Origin: Paraescarpia echinospica
Taxonomy: Eukaryota > Annelida > Polychaeta > Sabellida > Siboglinidae
DNA length: 64,000 nt
Assembly: GCA_020002185.1 (NCBI GenBank)
Contig: CM034533.1
Span: 52,161,568-52,225,567, forward strand
Direction of reading: 5' to 3'
The notes below the pieces were generated by a model. That model was not told the DNA's origin and ran no database searches. It was given only the letters and a program-made list of their open reading frames with translations. Shown here in pieces: positions 54,585 through 64,000 of the stretch; the first letter of the stretch is position 1; each line of letters starts with the position of its first letter. Made by a program: the position numbers and the translations under genes.

Positions 54585-56098
54585 TGGATGGGATTCCGCC
54601 CAAACTACTATTGGAAATTGTAGAACAAATTAGCGTACCGCTTGCAACAGTTTTCAATTTGTCATCAGAAGAGGGAGTGGTTCCTTTAGAATGGAAAGAG
54701 GCAAACATTATACCGTTATTTAAAAAAGGTTCGAGAAACAAGTCAGAGAACTATATACCAGTGAGTTTAACATCAGTGATTTGCAAATTATTAGAAAGAC
54801 TAATTAAAGATCACATGGTGGATTTTCTTGTTAAACAAAACTTGATAAACCCATCTCAACATGGTTTTTTAAAGCGAGGTCATGCTTAACAAATATGTTA
54901 TGTTTTTTGGAAGACATCACTAAGTGTGTAGATGAGGGATCACCAGTAGATATCGTCTACTTAGATTTTCAAAAAGCTTTCGACAAAGTACCACATCAAA
55001 GATTACTGCTGAAACTAAAGGCCCATGGCATAGGAAATGGTATAATAAACTGGATAGAACAATGGCTGATTGACAGAAGACAACGTGTAGTAGTTGATGG
55101 GGAGGCTTCAAACTGGAAATCGGTATTGAGTGGGGTACCACAGGGATCAGTATTAGGACCTATATTATTCTTAATATATATCAACGATTTGGATGATGAA
55201 ATAACAAGCAAGGTGTTGAAATTTGCGGATGATACAAAAGTGTTTAGAAGGTTTAAAAGTGATGGAGATAGACAGCATTTACAAGATGACAGGTTGATCA
55301 AATGGTCTGAAAAGTGGCAAATGCTGTTCAATTTTGGGAAATGTAAATGCCTCCACACAGGACATGGGAACGAAGAGGTAGAATATACTATGGGGGGTAC
55401 TGTACCGAGTACTACTGTAAAAGAAAAGGACTTAGGGTTAACCATTAGTGCTGATATGAAGATTTCAGAGCAGTGTGGAATTGCAGCTTCAAAGAGAAAT
55501 CAAATCCTTGGATTAATTAGGCGAAACATAACGTATAAGGAAAAAGAGCTAATAATACCGCTGTACAAAACAATAGTTAGGCCTCATTTCGAATATTGTA
55601 TTGAAGCGTGGAGGCCATATCGCAGGAAAGACATAGATATGCTAGAAAGAGTGCAGCAACTAAAATGATACAAAAACTGAGGGATCTTAGTTACGAAATA
55701 CGCCTAAAAAAAATGCGGATTAACAACACTAGAGACCAGAAGATTGAGAGATCAGATAGTGTTTAAAATATTGAATGGTTATGAAAATATTGATAGAAAT
55801 ATATTTTTTCAGTTAAGAAATATACAAGGACTAGAGGACATGAAGTTACATTAGCAGAGGAGCAGAGTAGATTAGATATAAGAAAGTTTTCATTTTCACA
55901 AAGGACTGTAAATGAATGGAACAGATTATCTGCTGATTGTGTGGGTGCTAGTAGCGTGATTGTTTAAAAATAAAATCGACACATACCTCAGACGGGCAGG
56001 ATACACATAGATAAAAGGGCCGGACTCTCGATAAGCCAAAGGGCTTCCTTGTCCACCTGCCACCTAGAGTTAATTCTCTGGGTGGCAATCTTGTTAAA
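54585..56098 (+). mobile_element. CR1/Jockey-like LINE fragment in Tc1 (right-arm copy)
   Basis: A longer open RT stretch than in the left arm: 54895-55668 encodes LDFQKAFDKVPH, SGVPQGSVLGPILFLIYIND and KFADDTKVF in one frame. The 5' part (MDGIPPKLLLEIVEQ, 54584-54889) is one frame away, a frameshift near 54880. It is 5'-truncated and inserted inside the transposase gene. The 3' tail ends near a TTGTTAAATCTTGTC stretch. Confidence 0.8.
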
Positions 56099-56105
56099 TC
56101 TTGTC

Positions 56106-56330
56106 TCATTGCGTGGTCATCCCTGAGCGTAGTTTTCCGTGGCGACCACTCCTTTTACTGTCACGAAAAGTGCCATCAGTATTGAATTTGACGATGGCTT
56201 TGTGCACGGCTGTCTTGGAATAACGTAATTTAGCACTAATGTCTCTTTCCGTATATCCTTCTCCATGTAGAGTCACTATTTGTGCCCTTAGAACCTCTGT
56301 CAAAGACGATTTTTGCCCATTTCAGGGATG
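56106..56330 (-). pseudogene. Tc1 transposase N-terminal HTH fragment (right-arm copy)
   Basis: Identical in sense to 20820-21050. Confidence 0.75.
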
Positions 56331-56757
56331 AAGACAAAACTAAAAAACACCTAATTAATACTGACAGCAACAGACAAATGACCTGGAAGTACTTGCAGTA
56401 GGTGCATAGGTCTGGAACACGTCGATCGCGATATAATGTGTTTATTTCATAATTACGAGGCGACAAATCAATGAGTGTCTAAATAAAAAACAAACAGCAT
56501 GATTTATTTAATGCATTATACCATGCTAATGATTTTTTTATTATAAAATGCACTCGCTATTTAATTTGGTCTTGGAAGGTTTGGCCAATAATTGCAACCA
56601 CCAACATATGTAAGACAGACCAGAATTACTAGAAGGAAAGTAAATAGATGTGGCAAGAGAAAGCAGCAAGTTTATTTAATTAAAGGAAAGTTTATTTAAT
56701 TAAAGGAAAGAACGGGCCCGATTCTTAGGTCCGTTCTTTCACTGTGCCTAGCTCCAG

Positions 56758-56763
56758 TACACT
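56758..56763. repeat. Target-site duplication of the second Polinton A copy (TACACT)
   Basis: Reverse complement of AGTGTA, directly before AGTAGATAG at 56764. Confidence 0.8.
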
Positions 56764-57092
56764 AGTAGATAGTAGGCGCTGTACGGTCACAAAACCCTAC
56801 TTATAAAAAACGTTTTAATGACCACTAAACAATTCGAGCACCCAGCTGACGTCAGCAATAATGCGAGACAAGTCCTATGTATAAACAAAGATCAAAGGTT
56901 TTTTGTTTGACACTAATGAGTTTGGGAAACCTACTTATAAAAAACGTGATTGATGAGCGATGTAATTTGATACTAATTGGATGATTGACAGTACCACTAG
57001 AGATGCCACCTAGCGGTGAGTGCAGAGAGTATTTTAGTCCTAGCGATCAACGCCGTACCTAGAGCGTGCTGACGTAAGCAATAATGCGTTTA
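56764..57092 (+). repeat. Terminal inverted repeat of the second Polinton A copy
   Basis: About 329 bp, single, without the inverted flank capture seen at 19754-20180. Confidence 0.88.
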
Positions 57093-57281
57093 TCGCGCTA
57101 ACCACGCTAAAACCATGCAACGTTTAGTTTCGTACTTTTAACGTAGTCCTCAACGCTGACGTAAGCAATAATGCGTTTGTAGATTCGAGATGTCACCTAG
57201 CGGTGAGATATAACCGGGGTAAAATTCGAGATGCCACCTAGCGGTGAGATATAACCGGGGTAAAACCCTGCATAATCGTTG

Positions 57282-57352
57282 GCGACTGTATAGCTCTCTT
57301 AGGAGAGTGTTCGCCTAGGGATCGAAAGGTTCCGGGTTTGAACCCTAGTCGC
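57282..57352 (+). tRNA. tRNA-like gene, better-paired copy
   Basis: GCGACTG pairs with TAGTCGC (six Watson-Crick pairs and one G-U). Anticodon loop CTAGGGA, B-box-like GGTTTGAACCC and a TTTTT Pol III stop at 57356-57360. D arm has two extra bases and the T arm is imperfect. Proline AGG-like; function as a tRNA is uncertain. Confidence 0.55.
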
Positions 57353-57368
57353 AACTTTTTAGTGTTGG

Positions 57369-57376
57369 TATATAAG
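57369..57376 (+). promoter_or_regulatory. TATA box of the late cluster (second copy)
   Basis: TATATAAG, 34 bp upstream of the NADAR ATG and just after the Pol III terminator. Confidence 0.6.
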
Positions 57377-57410
57377 CGGTGACGGTAGCGGGTGATCTGT
57401 AGTCGGTACG

Positions 57411-57863
57411 ATGTCGTCGCCTATAAGGTTTGGTGGATCGCGGTCGTTCTTGTCGAATATGTATATGCGTCGACTGTCGGCGTTCGGTCGGGGCTTTCGA
57501 TCCGTCGAGCACGCCTATCAGTATAGGAAAGCGATATTCTACGAGGACGTGGAATGTGCCGAAATAATCAAAAGTTCGCGAAGCTCTTATGCAGCGAAAC
57601 GACGCAGTTACGACATTCGACTAAAGAGAATGAGAAACAAATGGACCGACGTTAGGGTGAAATGTATGAGGATGTTGTTGAGGAGGAAGTTTAACGGATC
57701 GAGCGATTTGAAGGCTGCACTGTTGGCGACCGGGTACGCCGAATTGGTGGAATGGATAGCGAGTAAGAAGGGTTTCTGGGGTAGCGGAATCGCGGGCGAT
57801 GTGGGGAAGAACATGCTCGGTAAACTGTTGATGGAGTTGCGCGATGAGTATAAAAACGAGTAA
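57411..57863 (+). CDS. NADAR-family protein (second copy)
   Basis: 150 residues, open, differing from 18654-19106 at two residues (Ile to Met near 19 and Asp to Tyr in LLATGYAELVEW). The Asp in TGDAELVE is usually a less fixed site than the flanking TG and LVE, so activity may persist. It is first in the late cluster, 25 bases before the ATPase start. Confidence 0.8.
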   Translation: MSSPIRFGGSRSFLSNMYMRRLSAFGRGFRSVEHAYQYRKAIFYEDVECAEIIKSSRSSYAAKRRSYDIRLKRMRNKWTDVRVKCMRMLLRRKFNGSSDLKAALLATGYAELVEWIASKKGFWGSGIAGDVGKNMLGKLLMELRDEYKNE

Positions 57864-57888
57864 AGTGTTCGTCGTTCAGTCGTGAAAA

Positions 57889-58545
57889 ATGAACGGACCG
57901 TCGTTGAAGCATCCTTTTACGTGTATAGTAGCCGGTCCTACGGGATGTGGTAAGACGACGTTCGTCGAGCGTTTGATACGTTACGACACTATGATCGATC
58001 CGCCGCCGGAGAAAATCCTGTGGTGTTACGGACAGTGGCAGAGCGGCTACGCGTCTATGTCTTCGAAAATAGAGTTCGTAGACGGCCTGCCGGATCCGAA
58101 ACGTTTAGACGGTAAAGCGAGAACGCTTCTAGTACTCGACGACCTCATGGAGGAGATCGATAGTCGGGTGACGGTACTATTTACTAAAAAAAGTCATCAT
58201 TGTAATACGTCGGTCGTACAACTGCTACAGAATATGTTTCCGAAAGGGAAAGAAAACCGTACAATCAGCCTGAACGCTCAATACATAGTGCTATTCAAGA
58301 GTCCTCGAGACGCGGGTCAAGTAGGTCACCTAGCGAAACAGATGTACCCTGGAAAGGTCAATTACATGATAGAGGCTTTCAAAGACGCGACGTCGTCGGC
58401 GTACGGGTATCTATTCGTGGATCTGAAACAGGAAACGGAAGAGGATATGCGTCTGCGTACGTGCATATTTCCGGACGATCGCCTTCAGTACGTGTACGTA
58501 CGGAAGGGTGGCGGCGGTGGTGGTGGTGGCGTCGGCGGACTATAA
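57889..58545 (+). CDS. A32-like packaging ATPase (second copy, intact)
   Basis: 218 residues. Walker A GPTGCGKTTF, Walker B LLVLDDLMEE, sensor stretch SLNAQYIVLFKSPRDAGQ, C-terminal FPDDRLQYVYVRK plus a glycine run. It is full length where the left copy stops at 18104. The glycine run (GGGGGGGGVGG) is extra relative to Polinton B. Confidence 0.88.
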   Translation: MNGPSLKHPFTCIVAGPTGCGKTTFVERLIRYDTMIDPPPEKILWCYGQWQSGYASMSSKIEFVDGLPDPKRLDGKARTLLVLDDLMEEIDSRVTVLFTKKSHHCNTSVVQLLQNMFPKGKENRTISLNAQYIVLFKSPRDAGQVGHLAKQMYPGKVNYMIEAFKDATSSAYGYLFVDLKQETEEDMRLRTCIFPDDRLQYVYVRKGGGGGGGGVGGL

Positions 58546-58583
58546 GAAGAGAGAGACGACGACGCGTCCGTTTATTAGTCGCT

Positions 58584-58994
58584 ATGAAGGCGCGCGTGAC
58601 GGGAGCGAAGAGACGGCCGAAGGTGGCGGGACCGACGAATCAAATAAAGAGACACATCGTCGCCCTGCAGCTGTTGGAGAGACATAGGCGGAACATCCCT
58701 CTGCGAAAAGCCCTACTCGCCCACGCGGACACCGGTCTCATTTGTAGTCTGTGCGATTATGCGTACAACATTCTGAAAGGGAACGTGAAGTTGTCGCCGA
58801 AACAGAAACGCGTATTGTCGAAATACCGGGATCACCTGCGTAAACTCGTCGACAAACACGTCACGCGTAAGCAGAAGCGTGTCATCTTGCAAAAGGGTGC
58901 GGGTGGTTTTCTGACGGCCCTGCTAGCGCCGTTAGCGAGTACCGTTATCTTGCCGCTGCTCAGAAAGGTGTTCGGCGGCGCCGGCGGTAATTGA
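58584..58994 (+). CDS. Conserved Polinton protein, 136 aa (second copy)
   Basis: Same protein as 17520-17930 with a few substitutions (for example CDYAYNIL). Ends GGFLTALLAPLASTVILPLL, closer to the Polinton B sequence than the left copy is. Confidence 0.6.
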   Translation: MKARVTGAKRRPKVAGPTNQIKRHIVALQLLERHRRNIPLRKALLAHADTGLICSLCDYAYNILKGNVKLSPKQKRVLSKYRDHLRKLVDKHVTRKQKRVILQKGAGGFLTALLAPLASTVILPLLRKVFGGAGGN

Positions 58995-59635
58995 TGCAGT
59001 ACGCGAAGAAGATGGCGTTGGTCGATCCACGATTGGTGGAAAGCCTTCTGCCACGCGTCGATCAGTCGTCGAGCACGCCTCGATCACGTGTGCTGAGTAG
59101 CCTTGACAGCGACATGAAGGACATTCTAGAACGTTCGGATTTATCGGAACGAGAAAAGGTAGCGTCGTACAATCAACTGCTGAGTCGGTACAATACGACA
59201 GAGGCGGCTCGAGCGGCGCAACCGGTACGCGTGTCGGTGGTGAACAGCGGCGAGACACCCGCGGTACCGGTGGCGCCAGCAGCGGCGGCGGCGGTGGCGC
59301 CACCATCGTCGGAGGTGATAGAGCGCGAAATCGTAGCCAGTATGCCGAAAACGTTGAAAGAGAAGACGAGACTGCTGATCGAAAAAATGAAAGCCGATCC
59401 GTTGTCTCGGTGGAACGATCGCGGTGAATTCGTGTACGACGGTAAAGCGATCGCGGGGAGTAATATGGTCGATCTAGTAAACGATCTCATGCGAACGAGA
59501 TCGAAGACGACGGCGCCCGTAGGATGGCGGGAGTTCGGATTGCACATGAAGGATATTAATATCCCTATGGAATTCGTAGGCAACCCGCGCTATCGTTCGT
59601 ACGTGGAGCGACGACGGAAGCAGCTACTAGAATAG
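58994..59635 (+). CDS. Conserved Polinton protein, 213 aa (second copy)
   Basis: Open; overlaps the previous stop by one base (TGATG). Few substitutions from 16879-17520. Confidence 0.6.
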   Translation: MQYAKKMALVDPRLVESLLPRVDQSSSTPRSRVLSSLDSDMKDILERSDLSEREKVASYNQLLSRYNTTEAARAAQPVRVSVVNSGETPAVPVAPAAAAAVAPPSSEVIEREIVASMPKTLKEKTRLLIEKMKADPLSRWNDRGEFVYDGKAIAGSNMVDLVNDLMRTRSKTTAPVGWREFGLHMKDINIPMEFVGNPRYRSYVERRRKQLLE

Positions 59636-59766
59636 AGGATGACGATGCCGTCGACGTCTAGTTGACCAGCAGCGCCGACTGAGCGGAGACGTCGTACTCG
59701 GATGCGAGGCGAACCTAAACGCAGATCCTCTTCGTCTGGCGTCACGGCGTGGGATACGTTGTCGTG

Positions 59767-59952
59767 ATGACGTCGCAACGCGCGATCATCATCGTCGTCG
59801 TCGTCGTCGGCTTCACCATCGCGCTTATCGCACTCTATATCATCGTATCATCATCGTCGTCGTCGTCGTCATGGTGTCCGGGTGGAGTCGTCGTCATCCA
59901 AAACGAAAGCCTCGACAGCAACGAAACGTCGACGTCGACGACGACGAGCTGA
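59767..59952 (+). CDS. Small membrane glycoprotein, 61 aa (second copy)
   Basis: Counterpart of 16592-16777 with the same membrane segment, serine run, WCPGG and sequons NES and NET. Confidence 0.55.
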   Translation: MTSQRAIIIVVVVVGFTIALIALYIIVSSSSSSSSWCPGGVVVIQNESLDSNETSTSTTTS

Positions 59953-59954
59953 AT

Positions 59955-61011
59955 AACGCGTACTTCGATCCGAAACGGGTGGGGAGTTAAGGAGGCGTAG
60001 ACGCGTTGCACCGGGCGTCGAAGCTCCGACGTCCGGCCGTCGAGAGGTGGCTAGCGTCGCAGGACGCCTATACCCTACACAAACCGGTTAGACGTCATTT
60101 CAAACGACGTCGCGTCATCGTGGGCGGTCGAAACCAGCAGTGGCAAGCTGATCTGGTCGACTTGACTAGACTGAAAACGCACAACGACGGTATAACATTC
60201 CTATTGACGGTGATCGATGTGTTATCGAAGCGGGCGTGGTGCGTTCCGTTGAAGAATAAGTCCGGAGCGTCGCTCGTCGCGGCCTTCGAGCGCCTGCTGA
60301 ACGACGACGACGACGAGACGCCGCACACGCTGCAGACCGATAAGGGGAGCGAGTTTTTGAACCGACCCCTGCAAACGTTGCTAAAGAGTCGCGGCGTTCA
60401 TCATTTCGTGACGTATAACGAGGAGATCAAAGCGAGCGTCGTGGAACGGTTTAATCGAACTTTGAAGACGCGTATGTGGCGCTATTTTACGAAACACGAA
60501 ACGCTGCGCTACGTAGAGGCGTTACCGGATTTCGTGCGATCGTACAACAACGCCTACCACCGAAGCATCGGTAGGACGCCGGCGAGTGTCGACGCGACGA
60601 ATCAGGAGGCCGTATGGCAACGACTGTACGGGGGGGGGTGGCGGCGACGTCGAACGACGAAAACCGAAACTACGCGTGGGAGATCGCGTACGTATCAGCA
60701 AGACGAGGGGTCATTTCAAAAAAGGATACATGGCTAACTGGAGCGAGGAGCTGTTCACCGTCGAAGAGGTGCACCCGTCCGAACCGCCCGTTTATCGCCT
60801 GAAGGACGACGCCGAGACGCCGATAGAGGGTACCTTCTACGAACCGGAACTACAACGCGTAGTCGTTCCGAAAGACAAACTATATCGCGTGGAGGCGGTT
60901 CTACGGCGTCGTCGGCGTCGTGGCGGCGGTTCGGAGGCGCTCGTAAAATGGAGCGGATATCCGGCCTCATTCAACAGCTGGATCGACGCCGAGTCGCTCG
61001 TGGACCTATGA
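59955..61011 (+). pseudogene. Polinton integrase (second copy, frameshifted)
   Basis: The catalytic core is kept (WQADLVDLTR, LQTDKGSEF, SVVERFNR), but an expanded G run at about 60629-60640 shifts the frame before the SH3-like part, and chromodomain sequence continues at 60650-61011 in another frame. Upstream, NNAYFDPKRVGS is followed by TAA at about 59989. The left copy is open across the G run. Confidence 0.85.
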
Positions 61012-61289
61012 ATCGTTGGACGCGTCACACCGGCTGCTGGCGACTGCACGAGGCGGGACTATGCAACGGATCTTCGTTCTTACCGTATAAAGGTCCCTGC
61101 TGCATCGACAGCGCGCAGTGGCGCGACGATGTGCGACGACGACGAAACTACCTCGAGTGGCGAGCGTCGAACGAACGCCGAAGAATCGTCCGTCGTCGAC
61201 GACGAGCCCAACGCGGACTCCATCGACGCTACAACAACAACTGCCGCCGAACCCGTTCCATGGCGAATCTGCGGCAACGAATGCCCTAA
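61008..61289 (+). CDS. Possible overlapping Cys/Trp-rich small protein (second copy)
   Basis: Starts on the integrase stop (ATGA); same as 15266-15547 with no residue change seen in the Cys/Trp part. Confidence 0.35.
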   Translation: MNRWTRHTGCWRLHEAGLCNGSSFLPYKGPCCIDSAQWRDDVRRRRNYLEWRASNERRRIVRRRRRAQRGLHRRYNNNCRRTRSMANLRQRMP

Positions 61290-61488
61290 GGCCGAAATCG
61301 TGTTCCTCTGTCAGGTCGTCGTCCTGTACTTCGTCATCGCCGTTAGTATATACAATCTGACGAAAGGTCAAGGGGACTCCAACCTGTGGAAGGCGCTGTT
61401 GAGCAGCTGTCTCGGTTACCTGCTCCCGAGTCCGTCTATGAGTGTCGGCGGCGGCGAACGTCGACGACGCGATGGCGGTCTCGTCTGA
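61129..61488 (+). CDS. Single-pass membrane protein, 119 aa (second copy)
   Basis: Same architecture as 15067-15426, with conservative changes in the acidic region. Confidence 0.6.
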   Translation: MCDDDETTSSGERRTNAEESSVVDDEPNADSIDATTTTAAEPVPWRICGNECPKAEIVFLCQVVVLYFVIAVSIYNLTKGQGDSNLWKALLSSCLGYLLPSPSMSVGGGERRRRDGGLV

Positions 61489-62350
61489 TTTTTACCTGAC
61501 GCTGCCGAGCAACGCGTCTATGAAACGTCACCCCGAAAATACGTTGACGCACTACGTCACGACGTTGCCGCGACGTTTCGACCTGTCGGGGGAGTGGGAA
61601 TGCGGCGCGGTGTCGGTACAGTATCCGCACACGTGGTACAACGTGAGAGAGAAGGACGCCTACTTCTATCTGACTTGCGCGGCGGGTGAACCGGGTGTTT
61701 ACACGCAGATAGACAAAGACGGCACGACCGTTCTGATATATCGTCAGACGACGATTCCTCACGGTTTCTACAACAACGTTTATACGTTGTTGAACAGGAT
61801 CAACGAGGCGCTAGAGAAATTACGCACCAGGAAGGTCAAGGCCGTGCTAGAATACTGCGCAGTCTCTAACCGATTTACGCTACGTATGTCGGCGGGTGTC
61901 GAATTTATCATACCTCATTCGAGCCGTCTGAGGCACGTGCTAGGTTTCCATAGCAACACGATCATGAGTTTGTCCGCGTACGGTCCCGCGCCGGCGACGA
62001 GACCCGTCATCAGCACGTCGCCCGCCGCGTACACGTTCAAGTACGAAGTTCGCGATACAGTGAGCTTGTCGTCGGGCATCGAGAGTCTGTACGTGTACAC
62101 GGATCTCGTGGAACCGCGCGTCGTCGGTGACGTGTACGCGCCGCTCCTTCGAAACATCGCCGTCCGCGGTGAGAACGGTGACGTTATTTCGGAGACGTTC
62201 GATCGCGTGCAATACGTGAAGCTGCTGCGGAATCAATTCGACGAGGTCGAAGTCGATATAAGAGACGATCACGGCCAACCGATACCATTCGAGCAGGGGA
62301 AGGTGGTGACGACGCTTCACTTCAGACACTGTAAATCGAAATTGTTTTAA
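61472..62350 (+). CDS. Minor capsid (penton-like) protein, intact copy
   Basis: 292 residues from ATG 61472 (MAVSSDFYLTLPSNASM) to FRHCKSKLF. Strand-rich; includes VSVQYPHTWYNVREKDAYFYL. Open across the site where the left copy has TAA. I infer the single jelly-roll pentameric vertex protein from size, Polinton context and position next to pX and major capsid; a different capsid role is possible. Confidence 0.6.
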   Translation: MAVSSDFYLTLPSNASMKRHPENTLTHYVTTLPRRFDLSGEWECGAVSVQYPHTWYNVREKDAYFYLTCAAGEPGVYTQIDKDGTTVLIYRQTTIPHGFYNNVYTLLNRINEALEKLRTRKVKAVLEYCAVSNRFTLRMSAGVEFIIPHSSRLRHVLGFHSNTIMSLSAYGPAPATRPVISTSPAAYTFKYEVRDTVSLSSGIESLYVYTDLVEPRVVGDVYAPLLRNIAVRGENGDVISETFDRVQYVKLLRNQFDEVEVDIRDDHGQPIPFEQGKVVTTLHFRHCKSKLF

Positions 62351-62351
62351 C

Positions 62352-62795
62352 ATGCCGCCGTCGTCGAAGAACCCGTACGTGGACTACTACGTTCGTCAGG
62401 TCGGCGGACAGCTGCCGGTCTTCGTCGGCGCTCGGGGTCAACGAGGTCACGGTCTGGGTAATCTCTTCGGGAGTCTGTTTCGAAGCGCCATGCCGCTTAT
62501 CAAGAGGGGCGCGATGGCGTTGGGAAAACGAGCGCTCAACACCGGCATGCACGTTGCGCGCAACGTCGTCGCCGGCGGCAATCTGAAACAGTCGCTAAAA
62601 ATGCGCGCGAAGGAGGCCGGCGCCGATCTTCTCGACGGCCTATTGAATCCGCAGGCGCCAAAGAAGAAGAGAAAGAAACAAACGCAGCAGCGCCGTCCCC
62701 GCGGCGGCGGCGTCGGCGTAAAGAGAGCGCGCTTAGCGGCGACGGCCGTCAGTAGGCGGAAAAGAGCGCGTCGAACGGACATATTCGACGAGTAA
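62352..62795 (+). CDS. pX/pVI-like basic virion core protein (second copy)
   Basis: 147 residues with four or so differences from 13760-14203. Amphipathic glycine-rich helix, basic tail with KKKRKK. Confidence 0.65.
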   Translation: MPPSSKNPYVDYYVRQVGGQLPVFVGARGQRGHGLGNLFGSLFRSAMPLIKRGAMALGKRALNTGMHVARNVVAGGNLKQSLKMRAKEAGADLLDGLLNPQAPKKKRKKQTQQRRPRGGGVGVKRARLAATAVSRRKRARRTDIFDE

Positions 62796-62800
62796 CGACG

Positions 62801-63118
62801 ATGGAGCGCGCACTCGAGAACGGTCAGTGGACCGTCTACCAGCCGGGTTCGGGCTATACGGACCTTCGAGTGTACGTGCGCTTCATAGTGGTGACGCCGC
62901 GCGGAGGAGATACCGATCTGACGGCCGCCGCCGCGGTGGCGCCGGTCAACAATTTCCTGCATACGATATTCAGTCAACTCGACGCGTCGACCAATACGTA
63001 CAGCGCCTACGGAAGAAAAAAACGCACCGACGACGCCGCGGCGGCAGCGGCATAAAGAGGACGCGCCTAGCGGCGACGGTCGTCAGTAGGCGGAAGACGT
63101 CGAACGGACGACAACGAT
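62801..63118 (+). pseudogene. Chimeric mini capsid plus pX tail (second copy)
   Basis: Same structure as 13440-13754; 84-codon frame at 62801-63055. Confidence 0.6.
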
Positions 63119-64000
63119 CGCGTTCGTGAACGGCTCGACGTGCGAGGGCGTGAAGGCCGAACTGGAGCTGTTCAGCGGACCGGTGACGCAGACGAGCATC
63201 GAGAGTAGTCATTTTACCGCCAGCCGCTGACGACTCTCGACGCCGGCGGCCCTATCGAGTTCCTCGTGCCGGGTTCGGGCGAAGACTATACGGACCTGGG
63301 GAGCGTTCAACTGTACGTGCGCTTCAAAGTGACGCGGGGGACGGTACCGATCTGGCGGCGGCCGCCACGGTGGCGCCGGTCAACAATTTCCTGCATTCGA
63401 TGATCAGTCAAATCGACGTGTCGCTGAACAACACCCTCGTGACGCCGTCGACCAATACGTACGCGTACCTCGAGACGTTGCTAAGTTACGGTAGCGACGC
63501 GAAACGTTCGCATCTCACGGGACACCGCCGGACGGATGGACACGCTCGGCAACGCCAACGTCGGTTTCGAGGCGCGACGCCTCGCGACGGCCGATAGCAA
63601 CGAGGTGGAGATGATGGGACGCCTGCACATCGACACTTTTATGCTAAACAGACACCTACCGAACGGCGTCGACACGAAAGTGCGCATAGTGCGCTCGAAG
63701 GACGCCTTCTCGATCATGGGCGCGCAAGCCGTACCGGGGTGGCGCGTCGTGCTGCAGACGATTCGACTGCACGTGCGAAAAGTGAAGTTGAACCCGGCCG
63801 TCCAGATGGGACATATCAAAGCGTGGGGGTTGGGAACGGCTAAGTTTCCGATGCGCCGCGTCGACTGGAAATCATTCTCGATAACGGCGGGTACGCTATC
63901 GCACACGCACGAGAACCTGTACATGGGCGCGATTCCGAAACGCCTCTTCCTGATGATGATCGATAACGTCGCCTACAACGGCGACTACACTAGAAATCCG
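63116..64000 (+). pseudogene. Major capsid protein, collinear but damaged, runs off the window
   Basis: N- and C-terminal halves are continuous here (junction about 63733), unlike the left arm. The start codon position reads ATC, bases are missing near 63212 and 63335, and about 18 bases are missing near 63520, so the frame is broken several times. The frame with VNNFLHSMISQIDVSLNN (from 63370) and the C-terminal block IRLHVRKVKLNP (63757 on) identify the F54H12.2-like capsid family. Confidence 0.75.

Larger units (their letters stand above)
43675..64000 (-). repeat. Right arm: inverted duplication of about 12.2-30.66 kb
   Basis: Reverse-complement copy of the left arm, from the GT-rich edge through LINE, Tc1 and Polinton A late genes, with scattered substitutions and several indels. 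The structural differences are three instead of one 1.68-kb units, a missing 0.5-kb RT piece, no captured left flank at the TIR and an unsplit capsid gene. The arm runs off the window end. Confidence 0.92.
56764..64000 (+). mobile_element. Polinton A, second copy (partial, runs off the window)
   Basis: Terminal repeat, tRNA-like unit and late genes in the same order as 20390-12180, on the plus strand. The early genes and polymerase would lie beyond position 64000 if present. Confidence 0.9.

Overview
The window looks like a scaffold from an animal nuclear genome, probably an invertebrate. It has non-LTR retrotransposon pieces, a Tc1/mariner copy, long dinucleotide and tetranucleotide runs, GT-AG introns and a 1000-base run of N (30662-31661). 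It is dominated by two diverged Polinton/Maverick (adintovirus-like) elements. I cannot name the species.

Layout. 1-4774: host DNA with an L1-type ORF1 remnant and simple repeats. 4775-20390: Polinton A, bounded by the 6-bp target duplication AGTGTA and starting and ending with AGTAGATAG/CTATCTACT. Its left half is an early region: a divergently transcribed small spliced gene, then an RPA1-like ssDNA-binding gene with alternative downstream exons, then a protein-primed DNA polymerase B. Its right half, on the minus strand, is a late region: NADAR protein, packaging ATPase, two conserved proteins of unknown role, a small glycoprotein, integrase, a membrane protein, minor capsid, pX-like core protein and major capsid. 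20397-30661: flank with Tc1 (a CR1-like LINE is inserted in it), a (GGCA)n run, a 1.68-kb unit and a decayed RT element. 31662-about 43100: Polinton B, a different lineage, on the minus strand: 213-aa-type gene, 140-aa gene, ATPase, glycoprotein, polymerase B, early exons, RPA-like gene; then, on the plus strand, a three-exon gene. 43675-64000: an inverted near-identical copy of 12.2-30.66 kb, so Polinton A's late region appears twice.

Main discoveries. (1) Both elements share an unannotated early-region plan. A leader exon carries a phase-0 splice donor exactly where the RPA-like domain begins, and several downstream acceptors each open a phase-0 reading frame. One promoter could therefore make a family of proteins with a common N-terminus, as in small DNA tumour viruses. 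(2) Opposite this unit, each element has a small gene with phase-2 introns. In B it carries an acidic LxCxE (Rb-binding type) motif formed across a splice junction. (3) Polinton A carries a NADAR (ADP-ribose glycosidase superfamily) gene and a tRNA-like Pol III unit. (4) The ssDNA-binding proteins resemble the zinc-ribbon OB domain of cellular RPA1.

Damage: no element here looks fully functional. Polymerase A has three same-frame stops and is truncated into capsid sequence. Polymerase B has one late stop. The two copies of late region A carry different lesions. No adenain-like protease was found.
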